Below, piece by piece: positions 1 through 9,839 of a stretch of 35,282 nt of DNA; the stretch's first letter is position 1; each line of letters begins with the position of its first letter. This DNA is from Pseudomonadota bacterium (GTDB taxonomy: Bacteria; Pseudomonadota; Gammaproteobacteria; Burkholderiales; Burkholderiaceae_E). The notes beneath the pieces are model-generated. The model made no database searches and had not been told where the DNA came from. It saw nothing but the letters and a program-made list of their open reading frames with translations. A program made the translations under genes and the position numbers. The stretch spans positions 1 to 35,282 of the forward strand of contig JAKOZZ010000364.1 of NCBI GenBank assembly GCA_029779755.1, read 5' to 3'.

Positions 1-1559
1 GCGGCAGGCAGCCGTTCGCGCAGCGTGCGCTTGAGCAGCTTGCCGTTGGCGTTGCGGGGCAGCGGCTCGTCGAGCAGCGTGAACGACTCCGGCACCTTGT
101 AGTCGGCCAGGCGCGCGGCGCAGAACGCCTTCAGCGTGTCGGCATCGAGCGCGGGGTCGCGGCGGGTGACGAACGCGTGCACCCGCTCGCCCAGCACGGG
201 GCAGGGCTTGCCCACGATCGCGCTTTCGAGCACGCCCGGGTGATGGCTGAGCACGTGTTCGACCTCGACCGAGAAGATCTTGTAGCCGCCGCGGTTCAGC
301 ATGTCCTTGATGCGGTCGAACACGCACACGTAGCCGTCGGCGTCGATGGAGCCGACGTCGCCCGAGCGCCAGAAGCCCGCGACGAAGCTGTCGCGGGTGG
401 CCTCGGGGTTGTTCCAGTAGCCGGGCACCACCATCGGCCCGCGGATCCAGAGCTCGCCGGCCTCGCCGTGGGGCACCTCGCAGCCGTCGGGCCCCATCAC
501 GACGACCTCGGCACAGGGCAGGGGCAGGCCGACGCTGTCCGGGCGCAGCGCGACCCGGTCGGCCGGCAGCAGGGTGGTGGGCGAGGTGGTCTCGGTCGCG
601 CCGTAGGCGTTGATCAGCTGCAGACGGGGCAGGCGCTGCGCCAGCGTCGCGATCGTGGCTTCGGGCATCGGCGCGCCGCCATAGCCGCCGATGCGCCAGG
701 CCGACAGATCGTGCCCGGCGAAGTCGGGCTGCAGCAGGCACAGGTTGTACATCGCCGGCACGAGCACCGTGTGGGTGATGCGTTCCCGGGTGGCCAGCGC
801 CAGGAAGGCGGGCGCCTTGAACTCGCTCATGAGCACGGTCGCCCCGCCGGTCTGCCACATCGCGACAATGATCGCGACCAGGCCCGTCACGTGGCTGGCC
901 GGCACCGCGAGCAGCGAGCGTTCGGCCGCGCGCAGGTCCATGCCCTGCTGGAAATGCATGGCCGAGTGCACGATGTTCAGGTGGGTGAGCATCGCGCCCT
1001 TGGGACGGCCGGTCGTGCCCGAGGTGTAGAGGATCACGGCCGTGTCCTCCTCGCGCACGCCGGCGGCCGCATCGCGCGGCGCCGCCCGCGGGCATTCCAC
1101 CACGCGGCAGCGCAGGCCGGGCACGTCGGCCGCGTCGGGCAGGCGGTCGGCCAGCTCGGCGTCGTGGACCAGCACGCCGGCGCCGCAGTGCTCGACGATG
1201 TACGCGATCTCGGGGGTCTGCAGGCGCGTGCCCATCGGGACGGCGATTGCGCCCAGCCGCAGGGTGCCGAGCAGCGCGAACACGAACTCCGGGCGATTGC
1301 CGACCAGCATCGCCACCCGGTCGCCGGCGCCGACCCCGAGTTCGGCCAGCCCGCCGGCCACCCGGGCGGCCTCCTCGTCGAGCGCCCGGTAGCTCCAGCG
1401 CCGGCCTTCGAAGACCAGGGCGTCGGCGTCGGGCGACTGCGCCAGGGCCCGGGCGAACAGTGCGTGCACGTTGTCGAGGCGCTCGGCATAGCAGCGCACG
1501 ACGCGGTCGCGGAAGTGCGTCTCGTGGCGGATGGCGGGCGGCGGGGTGGTCGTGGACAT
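1..1559 (-). CDS. Class I adenylate-forming acyl-CoA ligase (3' end cut by window edge)
   Basis: The protein activates a carboxylic acid, probably a fatty or aromatic acid, as an acyl-AMP and transfers it to CoA. About 519 residues are present; the C-terminus lies outside the window. Family motifs are in order: the phosphate loop YTSGTTGRPKG (about 178-188), YGATETTS (about 319), the hinge segment DRIKDMLNRGGYK (about 415-427) and the C-terminal catalytic lysine in PRNANGK (K507). It is therefore nearly complete and looks functional. The ATG at 1559 is preceded by GGAG (complement of 1567-1570) at good spacing. The substrate cannot be told from the sequence; a long- or medium-chain fatty acid or cyclohexane-carboxylate-type ligase are all possible. 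It lies downstream of yccA in the same direction but is separated from it by two hairpins, so it is probably a separate unit. Confidence 0.88.
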   Translation of the reverse strand, partial: MSTTTPPPAIRHETHFRDRVVRCYAERLDNVHALFARALAQSPDADALVFEGRRWSYRALDEEAARVAGGLAELGVGAGDRVAMLVGNRPEFVFALLGTLRLGAIAVPMGTRLQTPEIAYIVEHCGAGVLVHDAELADRLPDAADVPGLRCRVVECPRAAPRDAAAGVREEDTAVILYTSGTTGRPKGAMLTHLNIVHSAMHFQQGMDLRAAERSLLAVPASHVTGLVAIIVAMWQTGGATVLMSEFKAPAFLALATRERITHTVLVPAMYNLCLLQPDFAGHDLSAWRIGGYGGAPMPEATIATLAQRLPRLQLINAYGATETTSPTTLLPADRVALRPDSVGLPLPCAEVVVMGPDGCEVPHGEAGELWIRGPMVVPGYWNNPEATRDSFVAGFWRSGDVGSIDADGYVCVFDRIKDMLNRGGYKIFSVEVEHVLSHHPGVLESAIVGKPCPVLGERVHAFVTRRDPALDADTLKAFCAARLADYKVPESFTLLDEPLPRNANGKLLKRTLRERLPA

Positions 1560-1646
1560 CGGGCGACTCCGGAACGAAGGGCGGCGTGCCGAGGCACGGG
1601 TCGATCTGGGGTGCGAGTCTACGACGCGCGGAGGCTGGAAAAGAAC

Positions 1647-1700
1647 GGGGCCGCGCAAGCGGCCCCGGGGCTGGATGGGCGCCCGCGCAGTGCGGGCGCC
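1647..1700 (-). terminator. Tandem hairpins after yccA, probable terminator
   Basis: Two perfect GC-rich hairpins lie just after the yccA stop. The first has a 9-bp stem (1678-1686 with 1692-1700, 5-nt loop). The second has an 8-bp stem (1647-1654 with 1659-1666, 4-nt loop). Read on the minus strand, the second stem is followed by GTTCTTTTCC, a moderate U tract, as expected for intrinsic termination of yccA before the downstream ligase gene. Confidence 0.55.
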
Positions 1701-1713
1701 GGCACGGCGACGG

Positions 1714-2424
1714 TCAGTCGTCGTTGCCGCCGAAGATGCCGAGCATCGCCAGCAGGTTGCTGAACACGTTGTACACGCTGAGGTAGACCGAGAGCGTGGC
1801 CGTCACGTAGTTGGTCTCGCCGCCGTTCACCACGCGCTGCAGGTCGACCAGGATGAAGGCCGAGAAGATCAGGATCGCCAGCGCGGAGATGGTGAGGGTG
1901 AGCGCGGGCATCTGCAGCCAGATGTTGGCCACCGCGGCGGCCAGGATCACCAGCACGCCGACGAACAGCCAGCGGCCCATGCCGGTGAAGTCGCGCTTGG
2001 ACACGGTGGCCACCGTCGCCATCACGGCGAAGATCGCCGCGGTGCCGCCGAAGGCCGTCATCACCAGCGAGGCCCCGTTGGAGAAGCCGAGCACGTGCCC
2101 CACCAGGCGCGACAGCATCAGCCCCATGAAGAACGTGAAGCCCAGCAGCAGGGCGACGCCCAGGCCGCTGTTCTTGAACTTCTCGATGGCGAAGAAGAAG
2201 CCGAAGGCGATCCCCATGAACACCATCAGCCCGATGAAGGGGCTGCCCGAGAAGAACGTGAACCCCGTGCGCACGCCGATCGCGGCGCCGATCACGGTGG
2301 GCACCATCGACAGTGCGAGGAGCAGGTAGGTATTGCGCAGCACGCGGTTGCGCTGCACCGCACCGAGCGCGCCCGACGAGGCGCCGAACGATGAGGCGGA
2401 AAGTCGGTCGTGTTCGAGAGCCAT
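1714..2424 (-). CDS. yccA: YccA/Bax inhibitor-1 family integral membrane protein
   Basis: A 236-residue inner-membrane protein with about seven hydrophobic segments after a short soluble N-terminus (about 1-28). This is the layout of the Bax-inhibitor-1 (UPF0005) family. In E. coli the relative YccA is a substrate and modulator of the FtsH protease, which HflKC also controls. The conserved C-terminal part includes an FILVDLQRVV segment and a final hydrophobic helix before the acidic GGNDD end. The ATG at 2424 has a TGAGGT ribosome binding site 7-8 bases upstream, and a good sigma70 promoter lies 35-63 bases upstream. The family assignment is firm; an FtsH-related role is inferred from E. coli. 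Confidence 0.9.
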   Translation of the reverse strand: MALEHDRLSASSFGASSGALGAVQRNRVLRNTYLLLALSMVPTVIGAAIGVRTGFTFFSGSPFIGLMVFMGIAFGFFFAIEKFKNSGLGVALLLGFTFFMGLMLSRLVGHVLGFSNGASLVMTAFGGTAAIFAVMATVATVSKRDFTGMGRWLFVGVLVILAAAVANIWLQMPALTLTISALAILIFSAFILVDLQRVVNGGETNYVTATLSVYLSVYNVFSNLLAMLGIFGGNDD

Positions 2425-2762
2425 CTGTGAACCTCACTGAGAGTGTTGACGCGTGTGGACTGTAGGGACTTCGGACACCGAATTCAACCGCGCGATGCTC
2501 AGGGTTGCCCCGGTACCCGACGTCAGGCGGTCGGTCGCGGTCGCCTGCGGGACCTTACGGTGCACGGGCTCACGCGGGTGAACCCCCCGGCCGATCGGGG
2601 GCAAATCACGGCCTATGTTAAACTCGAATGTTCAGCAGATTCCTGCAAAGTTCACATAAGCTCCTCATTTATCAAGACAAACGCCGGTGTCGGGGCCGGG
2701 CGCGGTGCGATCTCGCAGCGCGTCGCACGCAGCCCGCGCCGGACCAACAAGGATCGAACATC
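2425..2762. other. Divergent intergenic region between yccA and ndk
   Basis: 338 bases without a convincing gene. The left part holds the yccA promoter on the minus strand. An AT-rich island at about 2610-2680 stands out from the GC-rich background and probably contains the ndk promoter, but no pair of -35/-10 boxes is convincing. An AAGGA ribosome binding site at 2749-2753 serves ndk. Frames that extend ndk upstream through this region have no conserved content. Confidence 0.5.
2459..2487 (-). promoter_or_regulatory. sigma70-type promoter of yccA
   Basis: On the minus strand there is a -35 box TTGAAT (complement of 2482-2487), a 17-bp spacer and a -10 box TACAGT (complement of 2459-2464). 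Transcription would start near 2452, giving a leader of about 28 bases before the yccA ATG. The spacing is ideal and both boxes match consensus at four of six positions or better. Confidence 0.6.
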
Positions 2763-3188
2763 ATGGCCATCGAACGCACCCTGTCCATCATCAAGCCCGA
2801 CGCCGTCGCCAAGAACGTGATCGGCCAGATCTACAGCCGCTTCGAAGGCGCCGGCCTGAAGATCGTTGCTGCCCGCATGATGCATCTGTCGCGTGGCGAA
2901 GCCGAGGCGTTCTACGGCGTGCATCGCGAGCGCCCCTTCTTCAAGGACCTCGTCGACTTCATGATCTCCGGTCCGGTGATGGTCCAGGTGCTCGAAGGCG
3001 AAGGCGCGATCCTGAAGAACCGCGACCTGATGGGCGCGACCGATCCGAAGAAGGCCGCCCCCGGCACGATCCGCGCCGATTTCGCCGACAGCATCGACGC
3101 GAACGCCGTGCACGGCTCCGATGCCGCCGAGACCGCACAGGTCGAGATCGCGTTCTTCTTCCCCGCGATGAACGTACACTCCCGCTGA
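2763..3188 (+). CDS. ndk: Nucleoside diphosphate kinase
   Basis: A 141-residue cytoplasmic kinase that moves the gamma phosphate from ATP to other NDPs through a phospho-histidine. The whole family fold is present: the start [18 protein letters not shown], the HRERPFF segment (about 54-60) and the active-site histidine H117 in NAVHGSD. Length matches bacterial Ndk. The ATG at 2763 follows AAGGA at 2749-2753. The longer in-frame ORF upstream is not conserved. It stands in front of rlmN with a 126-bp gap. ndk-rlmN-pilW is a common betaproteobacterial order. Confidence 0.97.
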   Translation: MAIERTLSIIKPDAVAKNVIGQIYSRFEGAGLKIVAARMMHLSRGEAEAFYGVHRERPFFKDLVDFMISGPVMVQVLEGEGAILKNRDLMGATDPKKAAPGTIRADFADSIDANAVHGSDAAETAQVEIAFFFPAMNVHSR

Positions 3189-3314
3189 ACGGCGCCGCAG
3201 AGCAGCGCCGGTCGCGTGCGGCGCCGATCCGCAGCACGCCGCGGCGCCCGGGGCGACCGCCCCCCGGTTCGGGGCGTCGGCCGGTGTCCTCCCTCCAGGT
3301 AGCAGAGGTGATCC

Positions 3315-4454
3315 ATGACTGAGCCGGTAGGCAGCGCGCCTGTCAATCTCCTCGGGCTGGATGCCGAGGCGTTGGCGCGCGTCTGCGCCGAATGGGGCGA
3401 GAAGCCGTTCCGTGCCCGCCAGCTGATGCGCTGGGTGCATCAGCGCGGCGAGGACCGCTTCTCGGAGATGACCGATCTCGCCAAGTCCTTCCGTGCGCGC
3501 CTCGAGCGCGACGCGGTCGTGCGTGCGCCCGCCGTGCTGCGCGATCACGTGTCGTCCGACGGCACGCGCAAGTGGCTGCTCGACGTGGGCGGCGGCGACG
3601 CGGTCGAGTCCGTGTTCATCCCCGAGACGAGCCGGGGCACCCTGTGCGTGTCCACGCAGGCGGGGTGCGCGGTCAACTGCCGGTTCTGCTCGACCGGCAA
3701 GCAGGGGTTCAGCCGCAACCTCGCGGTGCACGAGATCGTCGGGCAGCTGTGGTGGGCCAACCGCTGCCTGGCGCCGGCGCCCGGTGCGGCCGATCTGCTG
3801 ACCGAGCGGCCGCGCCCGATCAGCAACGTGGTGTTCATGGGCATGGGCGAGCCGCTGCAGAACTACGCGGCCACGCTGTCGTCGCTGCGCATCATGCTCG
3901 ACGACAATGCCTACGGCCTGTCGCGTCGACGCGTGACGGTGTCCACCTCCGGCGTGGTGCCGATGATCGACCGTCTGCGCGAGGACTGCCCGGTGGCGCT
4001 GGCGGTCTCGCTGCATGCACCCGACGACACGCTGCGCAACGAGCTCGTGCCCATCAACCGCAAGTACCCGCTGGCCGAGCTGATGCAGGCATGCCGGCGA
4101 TACCTCGAGAAGGCGCCGCGCGATTTCATCACCTTCGAGTACGTGATGCTCGACGGCGTGAACGACAGCGACGCGCAGGCCGAGGCGCTCGTGCGCCTCA
4201 CGCGCGACGTGCCCTGCAAGTTCAACCTGATCCCGTTCAACCCGTTCCCCGAGTCCGGCCTGCGGCGCTCGAGCGACGCGCGTGTGCGCCGGTTCGGGCA
4301 GCTGCTGATCGACGCCGGCATCGTGACCACCATCCGCAAGACGCGCGGCGACGACATCGACGCCGCCTGTGGGCAGCTGGCGGGCGAGGTGCAGGATCGC
4401 ACCCGCCTCGAGGAGCGGTCGCGTCGGGTGATCCCGGTGGCGGAGGTGCGATGA
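3315..4454 (+). CDS. rlmN: Dual-specificity 23S rRNA/tRNA adenine-C2 methyltransferase RlmN
   Basis: A 379-residue radical-SAM enzyme that methylates C2 of A2503 in 23S rRNA and of A37 in some tRNAs. The radical-SAM cluster motif CxxxCxxC is seen as C118, C122 and C125 ([12 protein letters not shown]). The GMGEPLQN motif follows at about 176. A C-terminal cysteine near residue 352 (DIDAACGQL) matches the Cys that forms the methyl-transfer intermediate. The ATG at 3315 has AGAGGTG at 3304-3310. Its stop overlaps the pilW start (ATGA), so the two are translationally coupled. Confidence 0.97.
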   Translation: MTEPVGSAPVNLLGLDAEALARVCAEWGEKPFRARQLMRWVHQRGEDRFSEMTDLAKSFRARLERDAVVRAPAVLRDHVSSDGTRKWLLDVGGGDAVESVFIPETSRGTLCVSTQAGCAVNCRFCSTGKQGFSRNLAVHEIVGQLWWANRCLAPAPGAADLLTERPRPISNVVFMGMGEPLQNYAATLSSLRIMLDDNAYGLSRRRVTVSTSGVVPMIDRLREDCPVALAVSLHAPDDTLRNELVPINRKYPLAELMQACRRYLEKAPRDFITFEYVMLDGVNDSDAQAEALVRLTRDVPCKFNLIPFNPFPESGLRRSSDARVRRFGQLLIDAGIVTTIRKTRGDDIDAACGQLAGEVQDRTRLEERSRRVIPVAEVR

Positions 4455-5311
4455 CCGGATCCGCGGCGAACGGCCGGGCGGCCGTCGTGGGCCTGCGGTG
4501 GTGCGCGGCCCTTCTGGCCACCCTCGTCTGCCTGGGGCTGACGGCGTGCACGGGGCTCGACGAGCGCGCAGGGGCGGGGGCCGACGCCCGCGACGGCGTG
4601 GATCGTTCGCCGCTGCCGGAGTCCAACGAGGAGTCGGATGCGCGCCGTCGTGCCCGCATCCGCCTCGAGCTCGGGGCCAGCTACTACCAGCAGGGCAACT
4701 TCAAGGTGGCCCTCGACGAGTTGCGCCAGGCCGTCTCGGCCGACCCGGACTATGCGCCGGCCTACGGGATGATCGGCCTCGTCTACATGGCGATCGGCGA
4801 GAACGCGCGGGCCGACGAGAACTTCCTGCGCGGTCTGCGGCTCGCTCCGGCCGATTCCGATCTCAACAACAACTACGGCTGGTTCCTGTGCCAGACGGGC
4901 AAGGCGCGCGAGTCGCTCGACTATTTCGCGCGGGCGCTGCGCAATCCCTTGTACACGACGCCGGCCAGGCCGCTGCACAACGCCGGCATCTGTGCGCTGC
5001 GCCTGGGCGATACGGCCGCGGCCGAGTCCTATTTCCTGCGCTCGTTCCAGGTCGATCCATCGAATCCGGTCGCGATGTTCAACCTGGCCGAGCTGTTTCT
5101 CAAACGGGGCGACGTCGAGCGCGCGCGGTTCTATTCGCAGCGACTGGTCGCCAATTTCGATCCCAGCCCGGAAATCCTCTGGCTCGCCCTGCGCATCGAG
5201 CGCAAGGCCGGCAACCGCGATGTACAGGCCAGCCTGGAGTCGCAGCTGCGCAGGCGCTTTCCGGCGTCCGGCGAGGCGGCGAAGCTGGCCAAGGGCGAAT
5301 TCGAGGACTGA
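4451..5311 (+). CDS. pilW: Type IV pilus biogenesis/stability lipoprotein PilW (PilF), TPR protein
   Basis: A 286-residue outer-membrane lipoprotein that in type IV pilus systems helps the PilQ secretin assemble. The signal peptide ends in a lipobox LTAC with the lipidated Cys at C33. A charged linker follows (about 36-65), then tandem tetratricopeptide repeats from about residue 70 to 260 (for example [18 protein letters not shown] and [18 protein letters not shown]). The start is the ATG overlapping the rlmN stop by 4 bp. The following gene starts 3 bases after its stop. No other pilus gene is in the window. Confidence 0.92.
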   Translation: MTGSAANGRAAVVGLRWCAALLATLVCLGLTACTGLDERAGAGADARDGVDRSPLPESNEESDARRRARIRLELGASYYQQGNFKVALDELRQAVSADPDYAPAYGMIGLVYMAIGENARADENFLRGLRLAPADSDLNNNYGWFLCQTGKARESLDYFARALRNPLYTTPARPLHNAGICALRLGDTAAAESYFLRSFQVDPSNPVAMFNLAELFLKRGDVERARFYSQRLVANFDPSPEILWLALRIERKAGNRDVQASLESQLRRRFPASGEAAKLAKGEFED

Positions 5312-5314
5312 TTC

Positions 5315-6301
5315 GTGTCGGAACCGATCTCCACCATCGAACAACTCGTCGCTGCACGGCAGGCGCGCGGCGTCAGCGCCGAGGACATGCTGCGCGTGCT
5401 GAAGATCGCGCCGCGTCAGCTCGAGGCGCTGGAGCGGGGCGACTGGTCGGCGCTGCCCGGCACGCCGTTCGTGCGGGGCGTCCTGCGCGCCTATGCGCGC
5501 GCCCTTGAGGTCGACGTGGCGCCGCTGCTCGACACGGTCGGCGGTCGCGTGCAGCCCAACGAACTGAAGCCCGCCGGGCCGCTCGACGAGCCCCTGCGCT
5601 CGCGTGGCATGCTGGGGTTCGGAAGCGGCGGCTCGGGGCATCGGCTGGTGTGGGTGGGTCTGGTGCTGCTCGGCGTGCTGGCGTTTGCGCTGTTCTTCGG
5701 GCGCGGCACCGATTTCGATGCGATCCCGTCCTGGTTCGACAAGCGCACCGCCGCGACCGACGAAGCGACCGCCGCGCGGCCCGAGGCCGGTGCGACACCC
5801 GGATCGACGGTCGAGACGATCGCATTGCCCGGGACCGCATCGACGGCCGGGCAGTCTGCGGAGCCCGCTGCAGGTGCAACAGGCGCGTCGTCGGGCTCGG
5901 CCGCCGCAACGTCTGCCGCGACGTCCGTGCCGCCGGCCGGCGCGGGCGCCGGGGCGACTCCGGCGCCCCCGGCTGCGGCTCCAGGTGCTGCACCGGGCGC
6001 CGACGGCGCCGCAGCGTCCGCGTCGGGCGCCGCCGGCGCCGCGGGGGCGCCGGCCGGGCAGGGGGCGGGCGGCCTGCGGCTGAGCTTTGCCGGGGAGTCA
6101 TGGGTGGACATCAAGCAGGCCGACGGCAAGGTGCTGCTGTCGGGCCTGCAGCGCGCGTCGACCGCGCAGACGCTGAATCCCACGGGCAGCGTGACGCTCG
6201 TGATCGGCAATGCGTCGGGCGTCACGGTCGAGTTCGCGGGCAAGCCGGTGGATCTCAAGCCCCACATCCGCGGCAGCATCGCGCGCCTGACCCTGCCCTG
6301 A
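5315..6301 (+). CDS. rodZ: RodZ-like cytoskeletal protein with HTH and DUF4115 domains
   Basis: A 328-residue bitopic membrane protein related to RodZ, which ties MreB to the cell-wall elongation machinery. The N-terminal Cro/RodZ-type helix-turn-helix domain covers about 5-75, one transmembrane helix about 111-128, a long Ala/Gly/Pro/Thr-rich periplasmic linker about 145-245 and the C-terminal DUF4115 beta domain about 253-328 ([20 protein letters not shown]). The GTG start at 5315 lies 3 bases after the pilW stop. Position before ispG matches rodZ (yfgA) in E. coli. The linker is unusually alanine- and glycine-rich, reflecting the high GC. Confidence 0.9.
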   Translation: MSEPISTIEQLVAARQARGVSAEDMLRVLKIAPRQLEALERGDWSALPGTPFVRGVLRAYARALEVDVAPLLDTVGGRVQPNELKPAGPLDEPLRSRGMLGFGSGGSGHRLVWVGLVLLGVLAFALFFGRGTDFDAIPSWFDKRTAATDEATAARPEAGATPGSTVETIALPGTASTAGQSAEPAAGATGASSGSAAATSAATSVPPAGAGAGATPAPPAAAPGAAPGADGAAASASGAAGAAGAPAGQGAGGLRLSFAGESWVDIKQADGKVLLSGLQRASTAQTLNPTGSVTLVIGNASGVTVEFAGKPVDLKPHIRGSIARLTLP

Positions 6302-6342
6302 CATCGACCGTGCATCGACCTTGCCGTGACCCCGATCCTGCC

Positions 6343-7710
6343 ATGACCCACACCCCGAGCGACCCGATGCGATCTTCCGCAGACGAGCCCGGTGCCGGTT
6401 GCCCCGGGCCGATGCCGGTCGGACCCGTTCCCCGGCGCGGCACGCGCCAGGCACAGGTGCGGTGGGGGCAGCGCGTCGTGCGCATCGGCGGCGATGCGCC
6501 CGTGATGGTGCAGTCGATGACCAACACCGACACCGCCGACGCGATCGCCACTGCGATCCAGGTCAAGGAACTGGCGCGGGCCGGTTCCGAGGTGGTGCGC
6601 ATCACGGTGAACACCCCGGACGCGGCGGCCGCCGTGCCGGCGATCCGCGCGCAGCTCGACCGCATGGGCGTCGACGTGCCGCTGGTCGGCGACTTCCACT
6701 ACAACGGCCACAAGCTGCTGACCGAGTTTCCCGAGTGCGCGCAGGCGCTCTCGAAGTACCGGATCAACCCCGGCAACGTGGGCAGCGGCAAGCGCCGCGA
6801 CGACAACTTCGCACGCATGATCGAGGTCGCGTGCCGCTGGGACAAGCCGGTGCGCATCGGCGTCAACTGGGGCAGCCTCGACGCGGCGCTGCTGGCGCGT
6901 CTGATGGACGAGAACGCCGCGCGCGCGCGCCCGTGGGAGGCGGCCAGCGTGATGCGCGAGGCGCTGGTGACGTCGGCGATCGACAACGCCCGCCGGGCGG
7001 AGTCGCTCGGGCTTGCGGCCGACCGCATCGTGCTGTCGGCCAAGGTGTCGAGCGTGCAGGACCTGATCGCCGTCTACCGCGCGCTGTCCGCGCGCTGCGA
7101 CTACCCCTTGCACCTGGGGCTCACCGAGGCCGGCATGGGCAGCAAGGGCATCGTCGCGTCGACGGCGGCCATGGCGGTGCTGCTGCAGGAAGGCATCGGC
7201 GACACCATCCGGGTGTCGCTCACGCCCGAGCCCAACGGCGACCGCACCCGCGAAGTCATCGTCGCGCAGGAGATGCTCCAGACGATGGGGCTGCGCGCCT
7301 TCACGCCGATGGTCGTGGCGTGCCCGGGGTGCGGCCGCACCAGCAGCACCTTCTTCCAGGAGCTGGCCGACAGCATCCAGCGCTTCCTGCGCGCGCAGAT
7401 GCCGGTCTGGAAGGGGCTGTATCCGGGGGTCGAGAGCATGCAGGTCGCGGTGATGGGCTGCGTGGTGAACGGGCCGGGCGAAAGCCGGCATGCCGACATC
7501 GGCATCTCGCTGCCGGGCGCCGACGAGGCGCCGGTGGCGCCGGTCTTCGTGGACGGCGAGCGCACCGTCACCCTGAAAGGCGATCGCATCGCCGAGGAAT
7601 TCCAGTCGATCGTCGAGGACTACGTCCTGCGGCGGTATGCGATGAACCCGGCGGCCTCCGCCGATGCGGGCGCGCGGGCCGCCGCGTCTGCGATCCAGAC
7701 CCAGACATGA
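6343..7710 (+). CDS. ispG: 4-hydroxy-3-methylbut-2-en-1-yl diphosphate synthase IspG
   Basis: This enzyme catalyses the penultimate step of the non-mevalonate isoprenoid pathway, reducing MEcPP to HMBPP with a [4Fe-4S] cluster. About 455 residues. Cluster ligands are visible as C327 and C330 (CPGCGR), C373 ([10 protein letters not shown]) and E380. The conserved core begins at about [11 protein letters not shown]. The ATG at 6343 is taken by analogy with longer betaproteobacterial forms, but there is no clear ribosome binding site. In-frame ATGs at 6367 and 6412 are alternatives, and the first 25 residues are not conserved. Its stop overlaps the hisS start (ATGA). Confidence 0.95.
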   Translation: MTHTPSDPMRSSADEPGAGCPGPMPVGPVPRRGTRQAQVRWGQRVVRIGGDAPVMVQSMTNTDTADAIATAIQVKELARAGSEVVRITVNTPDAAAAVPAIRAQLDRMGVDVPLVGDFHYNGHKLLTEFPECAQALSKYRINPGNVGSGKRRDDNFARMIEVACRWDKPVRIGVNWGSLDAALLARLMDENAARARPWEAASVMREALVTSAIDNARRAESLGLAADRIVLSAKVSSVQDLIAVYRALSARCDYPLHLGLTEAGMGSKGIVASTAAMAVLLQEGIGDTIRVSLTPEPNGDRTREVIVAQEMLQTMGLRAFTPMVVACPGCGRTSSTFFQELADSIQRFLRAQMPVWKGLYPGVESMQVAVMGCVVNGPGESRHADIGISLPGADEAPVAPVFVDGERTVTLKGDRIAEEFQSIVEDYVLRRYAMNPAASADAGARAAASAIQTQT

Positions 7711-9089
7711 GCAAGAACGACAAGATCCAGGGCGTGCGCGGCATGAACGACGTGCTGCCCGCCGACGAGGCGCTGTGGACGCGGCTCGAGCAGAGCGTGG
7801 CCGACGTGATGCGCGGTTACGGCTATCAGCGCATCCGCACGCCCATCCTCGAGCACACGCGCCTGTTCGTGCGCGGCATCGGCGAGGTCACCGACATCGT
7901 CGAGAAGGAGATGTACGCGTTCACCGACGCACTCAACGGCGAGGAGCTGTGCCTGCGTCCGGAGAACACGGCCGGGGTGGTGCGGGCGGTGCTCGAGCAC
8001 AACCTGCTGTACGACGGCCCCAAGCGGCTCTGGTACACCGGGCCGATGTTCCGGCACGAGCGACCGCAGAAGGGGCGCTACCGTCAGTTCCATCAGGTCG
8101 GCGCCGAGGCGCTGGGCTTCGCCGGACCGGATGCCGACGCCGAGGTGATCGTGCTGTGCCAGCGCCTGTGGGACGACCTCGGGCTGCCGGGCCTGCAGCT
8201 CGAGATCAACTCGCTCGGTCAGGCCGACGAGCGCCGCGCGCACCGCGCTGCGCTGATCGCCTACTTCGAGGCGCATGCCGGGCAGCTCGACGAGGATGCG
8301 CGCCGACGGCTGCACAGCAACCCGCTGCGCATCCTCGACACCAAGAACCCCGCGATGCAGCCGCTGGTCGAAGCCGCACCCAAGCTGATCGAGTTCCTCG
8401 GTGCCGAGTCGATCGCCCACTTCGAGCGCCTGCAGGCGCTGCTCAAGGGCCAGAACGTGCCGTTCCGGATCAATCCGCGGCTGGTGCGCGGCCTCGACTA
8501 CTACAACCTCACGGTGTTCGAGTGGGTGGTCGACGGCCTGACCATCTGCGGCGGCGGACGCTACGATCCCCTGATCGAGATGCTGGGGGGCAAGCCGGCC
8601 CCGGCCTGCGGGTTTGCGCTCGGTGTCGAGCGGGTGCTCGAGCTGATGCGGCGCGAGATGGCGGACGTGCGCGTCGCAGGCTGCGACGTCTACGTCGTGC
8701 ACCAGGGCGCGGCGGCCGAGGCGGCCGCGTTCCAGGCCGCCGAGCGGCTGCGCGACGCGGGCCTCGACGTGGTCATGCACTGCGGCGGGGGCAGTTTTAA
8801 GTCGCAGTTCAAGCGCGCCGACGCGAGCGGCGCCTTCGTTGCGGTGGTGCTCGGCGACGACGAGGTGGCGCGCGGCGAGGCGACGGTCAAGTGGCTGCGG
8901 GCGGGCGAGCACGCACCGGCGGCCGGCAGCGGGGCCGGGCAGGGCGGCGCCGCGCAGCCGAACGGCGCGTCGGCGGGGGGTGTCCCGGCGAGCGGCGCCT
9001 CGGCGGGCGCGCCGACGCAGCAGCGCGTGGCGCTGGATGCGCTGGCCGATTTTGTCGTCGATGCCATGGTGGCGGCGGACGACGCCTGA
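7707..9089 (+). CDS. hisS: Histidyl-tRNA synthetase with Gly/Ala-rich insertion
   Basis: A 460-residue class II aminoacyl-tRNA synthetase that charges tRNA-His. Motif 2 (about 112-126, [16 protein letters not shown]), the HisRS signature LVRGLDYYN and motif 3 (GFALGVERV) are intact. The C-terminal anticodon-binding domain starts at about 330. It is interrupted at about residues 402-438 (8910-9019) by a Gly/Ala/Ser-rich stretch absent from E. coli HisRS, after which the usual last helix resumes. The start overlaps the ispG stop by 4 bp. Confidence 0.96.
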   Translation: MSKNDKIQGVRGMNDVLPADEALWTRLEQSVADVMRGYGYQRIRTPILEHTRLFVRGIGEVTDIVEKEMYAFTDALNGEELCLRPENTAGVVRAVLEHNLLYDGPKRLWYTGPMFRHERPQKGRYRQFHQVGAEALGFAGPDADAEVIVLCQRLWDDLGLPGLQLEINSLGQADERRAHRAALIAYFEAHAGQLDEDARRRLHSNPLRILDTKNPAMQPLVEAAPKLIEFLGAESIAHFERLQALLKGQNVPFRINPRLVRGLDYYNLTVFEWVVDGLTICGGGRYDPLIEMLGGKPAPACGFALGVERVLELMRREMADVRVAGCDVYVVHQGAAAEAAAFQAAERLRDAGLDVVMHCGGGSFKSQFKRADASGAFVAVVLGDDEVARGEATVKWLRAGEHAPAAGSGAGQGGAAQPNGASAGGVPASGASAGAPTQQRVALDALADFVVDAMVAADDA

Positions 9090-9200
9090 GCCCGGCGGCG
9101 GGGGCCGGCCGGGTGCAGCGCGCCCGGCGTGCGGCAGGCAGGACGAGGGGCGCGCGGCCACGGGGCGGCGCGGACGAAACAGTACGGAGATGAGCGGGCG

Positions 9201-9839
9201 ATGGCCTACAACTTGGAAGAGCAGGAACAGATCGCGTCATTGCGTGCGTTCTGGGACAAGTACGGCAACTTCATCCTGACGGTCGTCACCGTCGTGCTGC
9301 TGGCGATCGCCGGCTGGCGCGGCTGGGGCTGGTACCAGTCCCGTCAGTCGGTGCAGGCCGCGGCGCTGTACGAGCAGGTGCGCACGGCGGTGGAGGCCAA
9401 GGACACGGCGCGCATGAAGGAGGCGTCGGGCACGCTGTTCGAGAACTTCAGCGGGACCGTGTACGGACCGATGGCCGCGCTCCTGGTGGCCAGGACGTAC
9501 CACGAGGCGGGCGACCTGAAGGCGGCGAAAGCGCCGCTGCAATGGACGATCGACAAGGCGCGCGACAGCGAGTTCCAGCATCTGGCGCGCGTGCGCCTGG
9601 CAGGTGTGCTGCTCGACGAGAAGGCCTACGACGAGGGGCTGAAGCTGCTGCCGATGGAATCGGCGGGCGCCTTTGCCGGCGCCTACGCCGACCGGCGTGG
9701 CGACCTGCTGCAGGCGCAGGGCAAGAACGACGAGGCGCGCGCGGCCTACAAGCTGGCGCTCGAGAAGCTCGACGAGCGCAGTGCGCTGCGCCGCCTGGTC
9801 CAGGTGAAGATCGACGCGCTCGGCGGGGTGGGCTCGTGA
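9201..9839 (+). CDS. YfgM-like tetratricopeptide membrane protein
   Basis: A 212-residue single-pass inner-membrane protein. It has a short cytoplasmic N-terminus (MAYNLEEQEQIASLRAFWDKYG), a membrane helix at about 24-43 and a periplasmic TPR_21 domain. In E. coli the relative YfgM works with the periplasmic chaperone PpiD at the Sec translocon. Position between hisS and bamB is the standard place for yfgM. The ATG at 9201 is preferred over an upstream start at 9129 because GGAG lies at 9186-9189 and the conserved part begins here. A 111-bp gap separates it from hisS; its stop overlaps the putative bamB GTG. Confidence 0.9.
   Translation: MAYNLEEQEQIASLRAFWDKYGNFILTVVTVVLLAIAGWRGWGWYQSRQSVQAAALYEQVRTAVEAKDTARMKEASGTLFENFSGTVYGPMAALLVARTYHEAGDLKAAKAPLQWTIDKARDSEFQHLARVRLAGVLLDEKAYDEGLKLLPMESAGAFAGAYADRRGDLLQAQGKNDEARAAYKLALEKLDERSALRRLVQVKIDALGGVGS

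Noticed and set aside
177-1763. Long plus-strand frame over the acyl-CoA ligase and the yccA end
   Set aside because: The minus strand encodes all the adenylate-forming motifs in order; the plus-strand reading is His/Ala/Gly-rich without a domain.
3250-3263. GGGGC/GCCCC hairpin between ndk and rlmN as a terminator
   Set aside because: The stem is only 5 bp and no U tract follows; such pairs are common in this GC-rich DNA.
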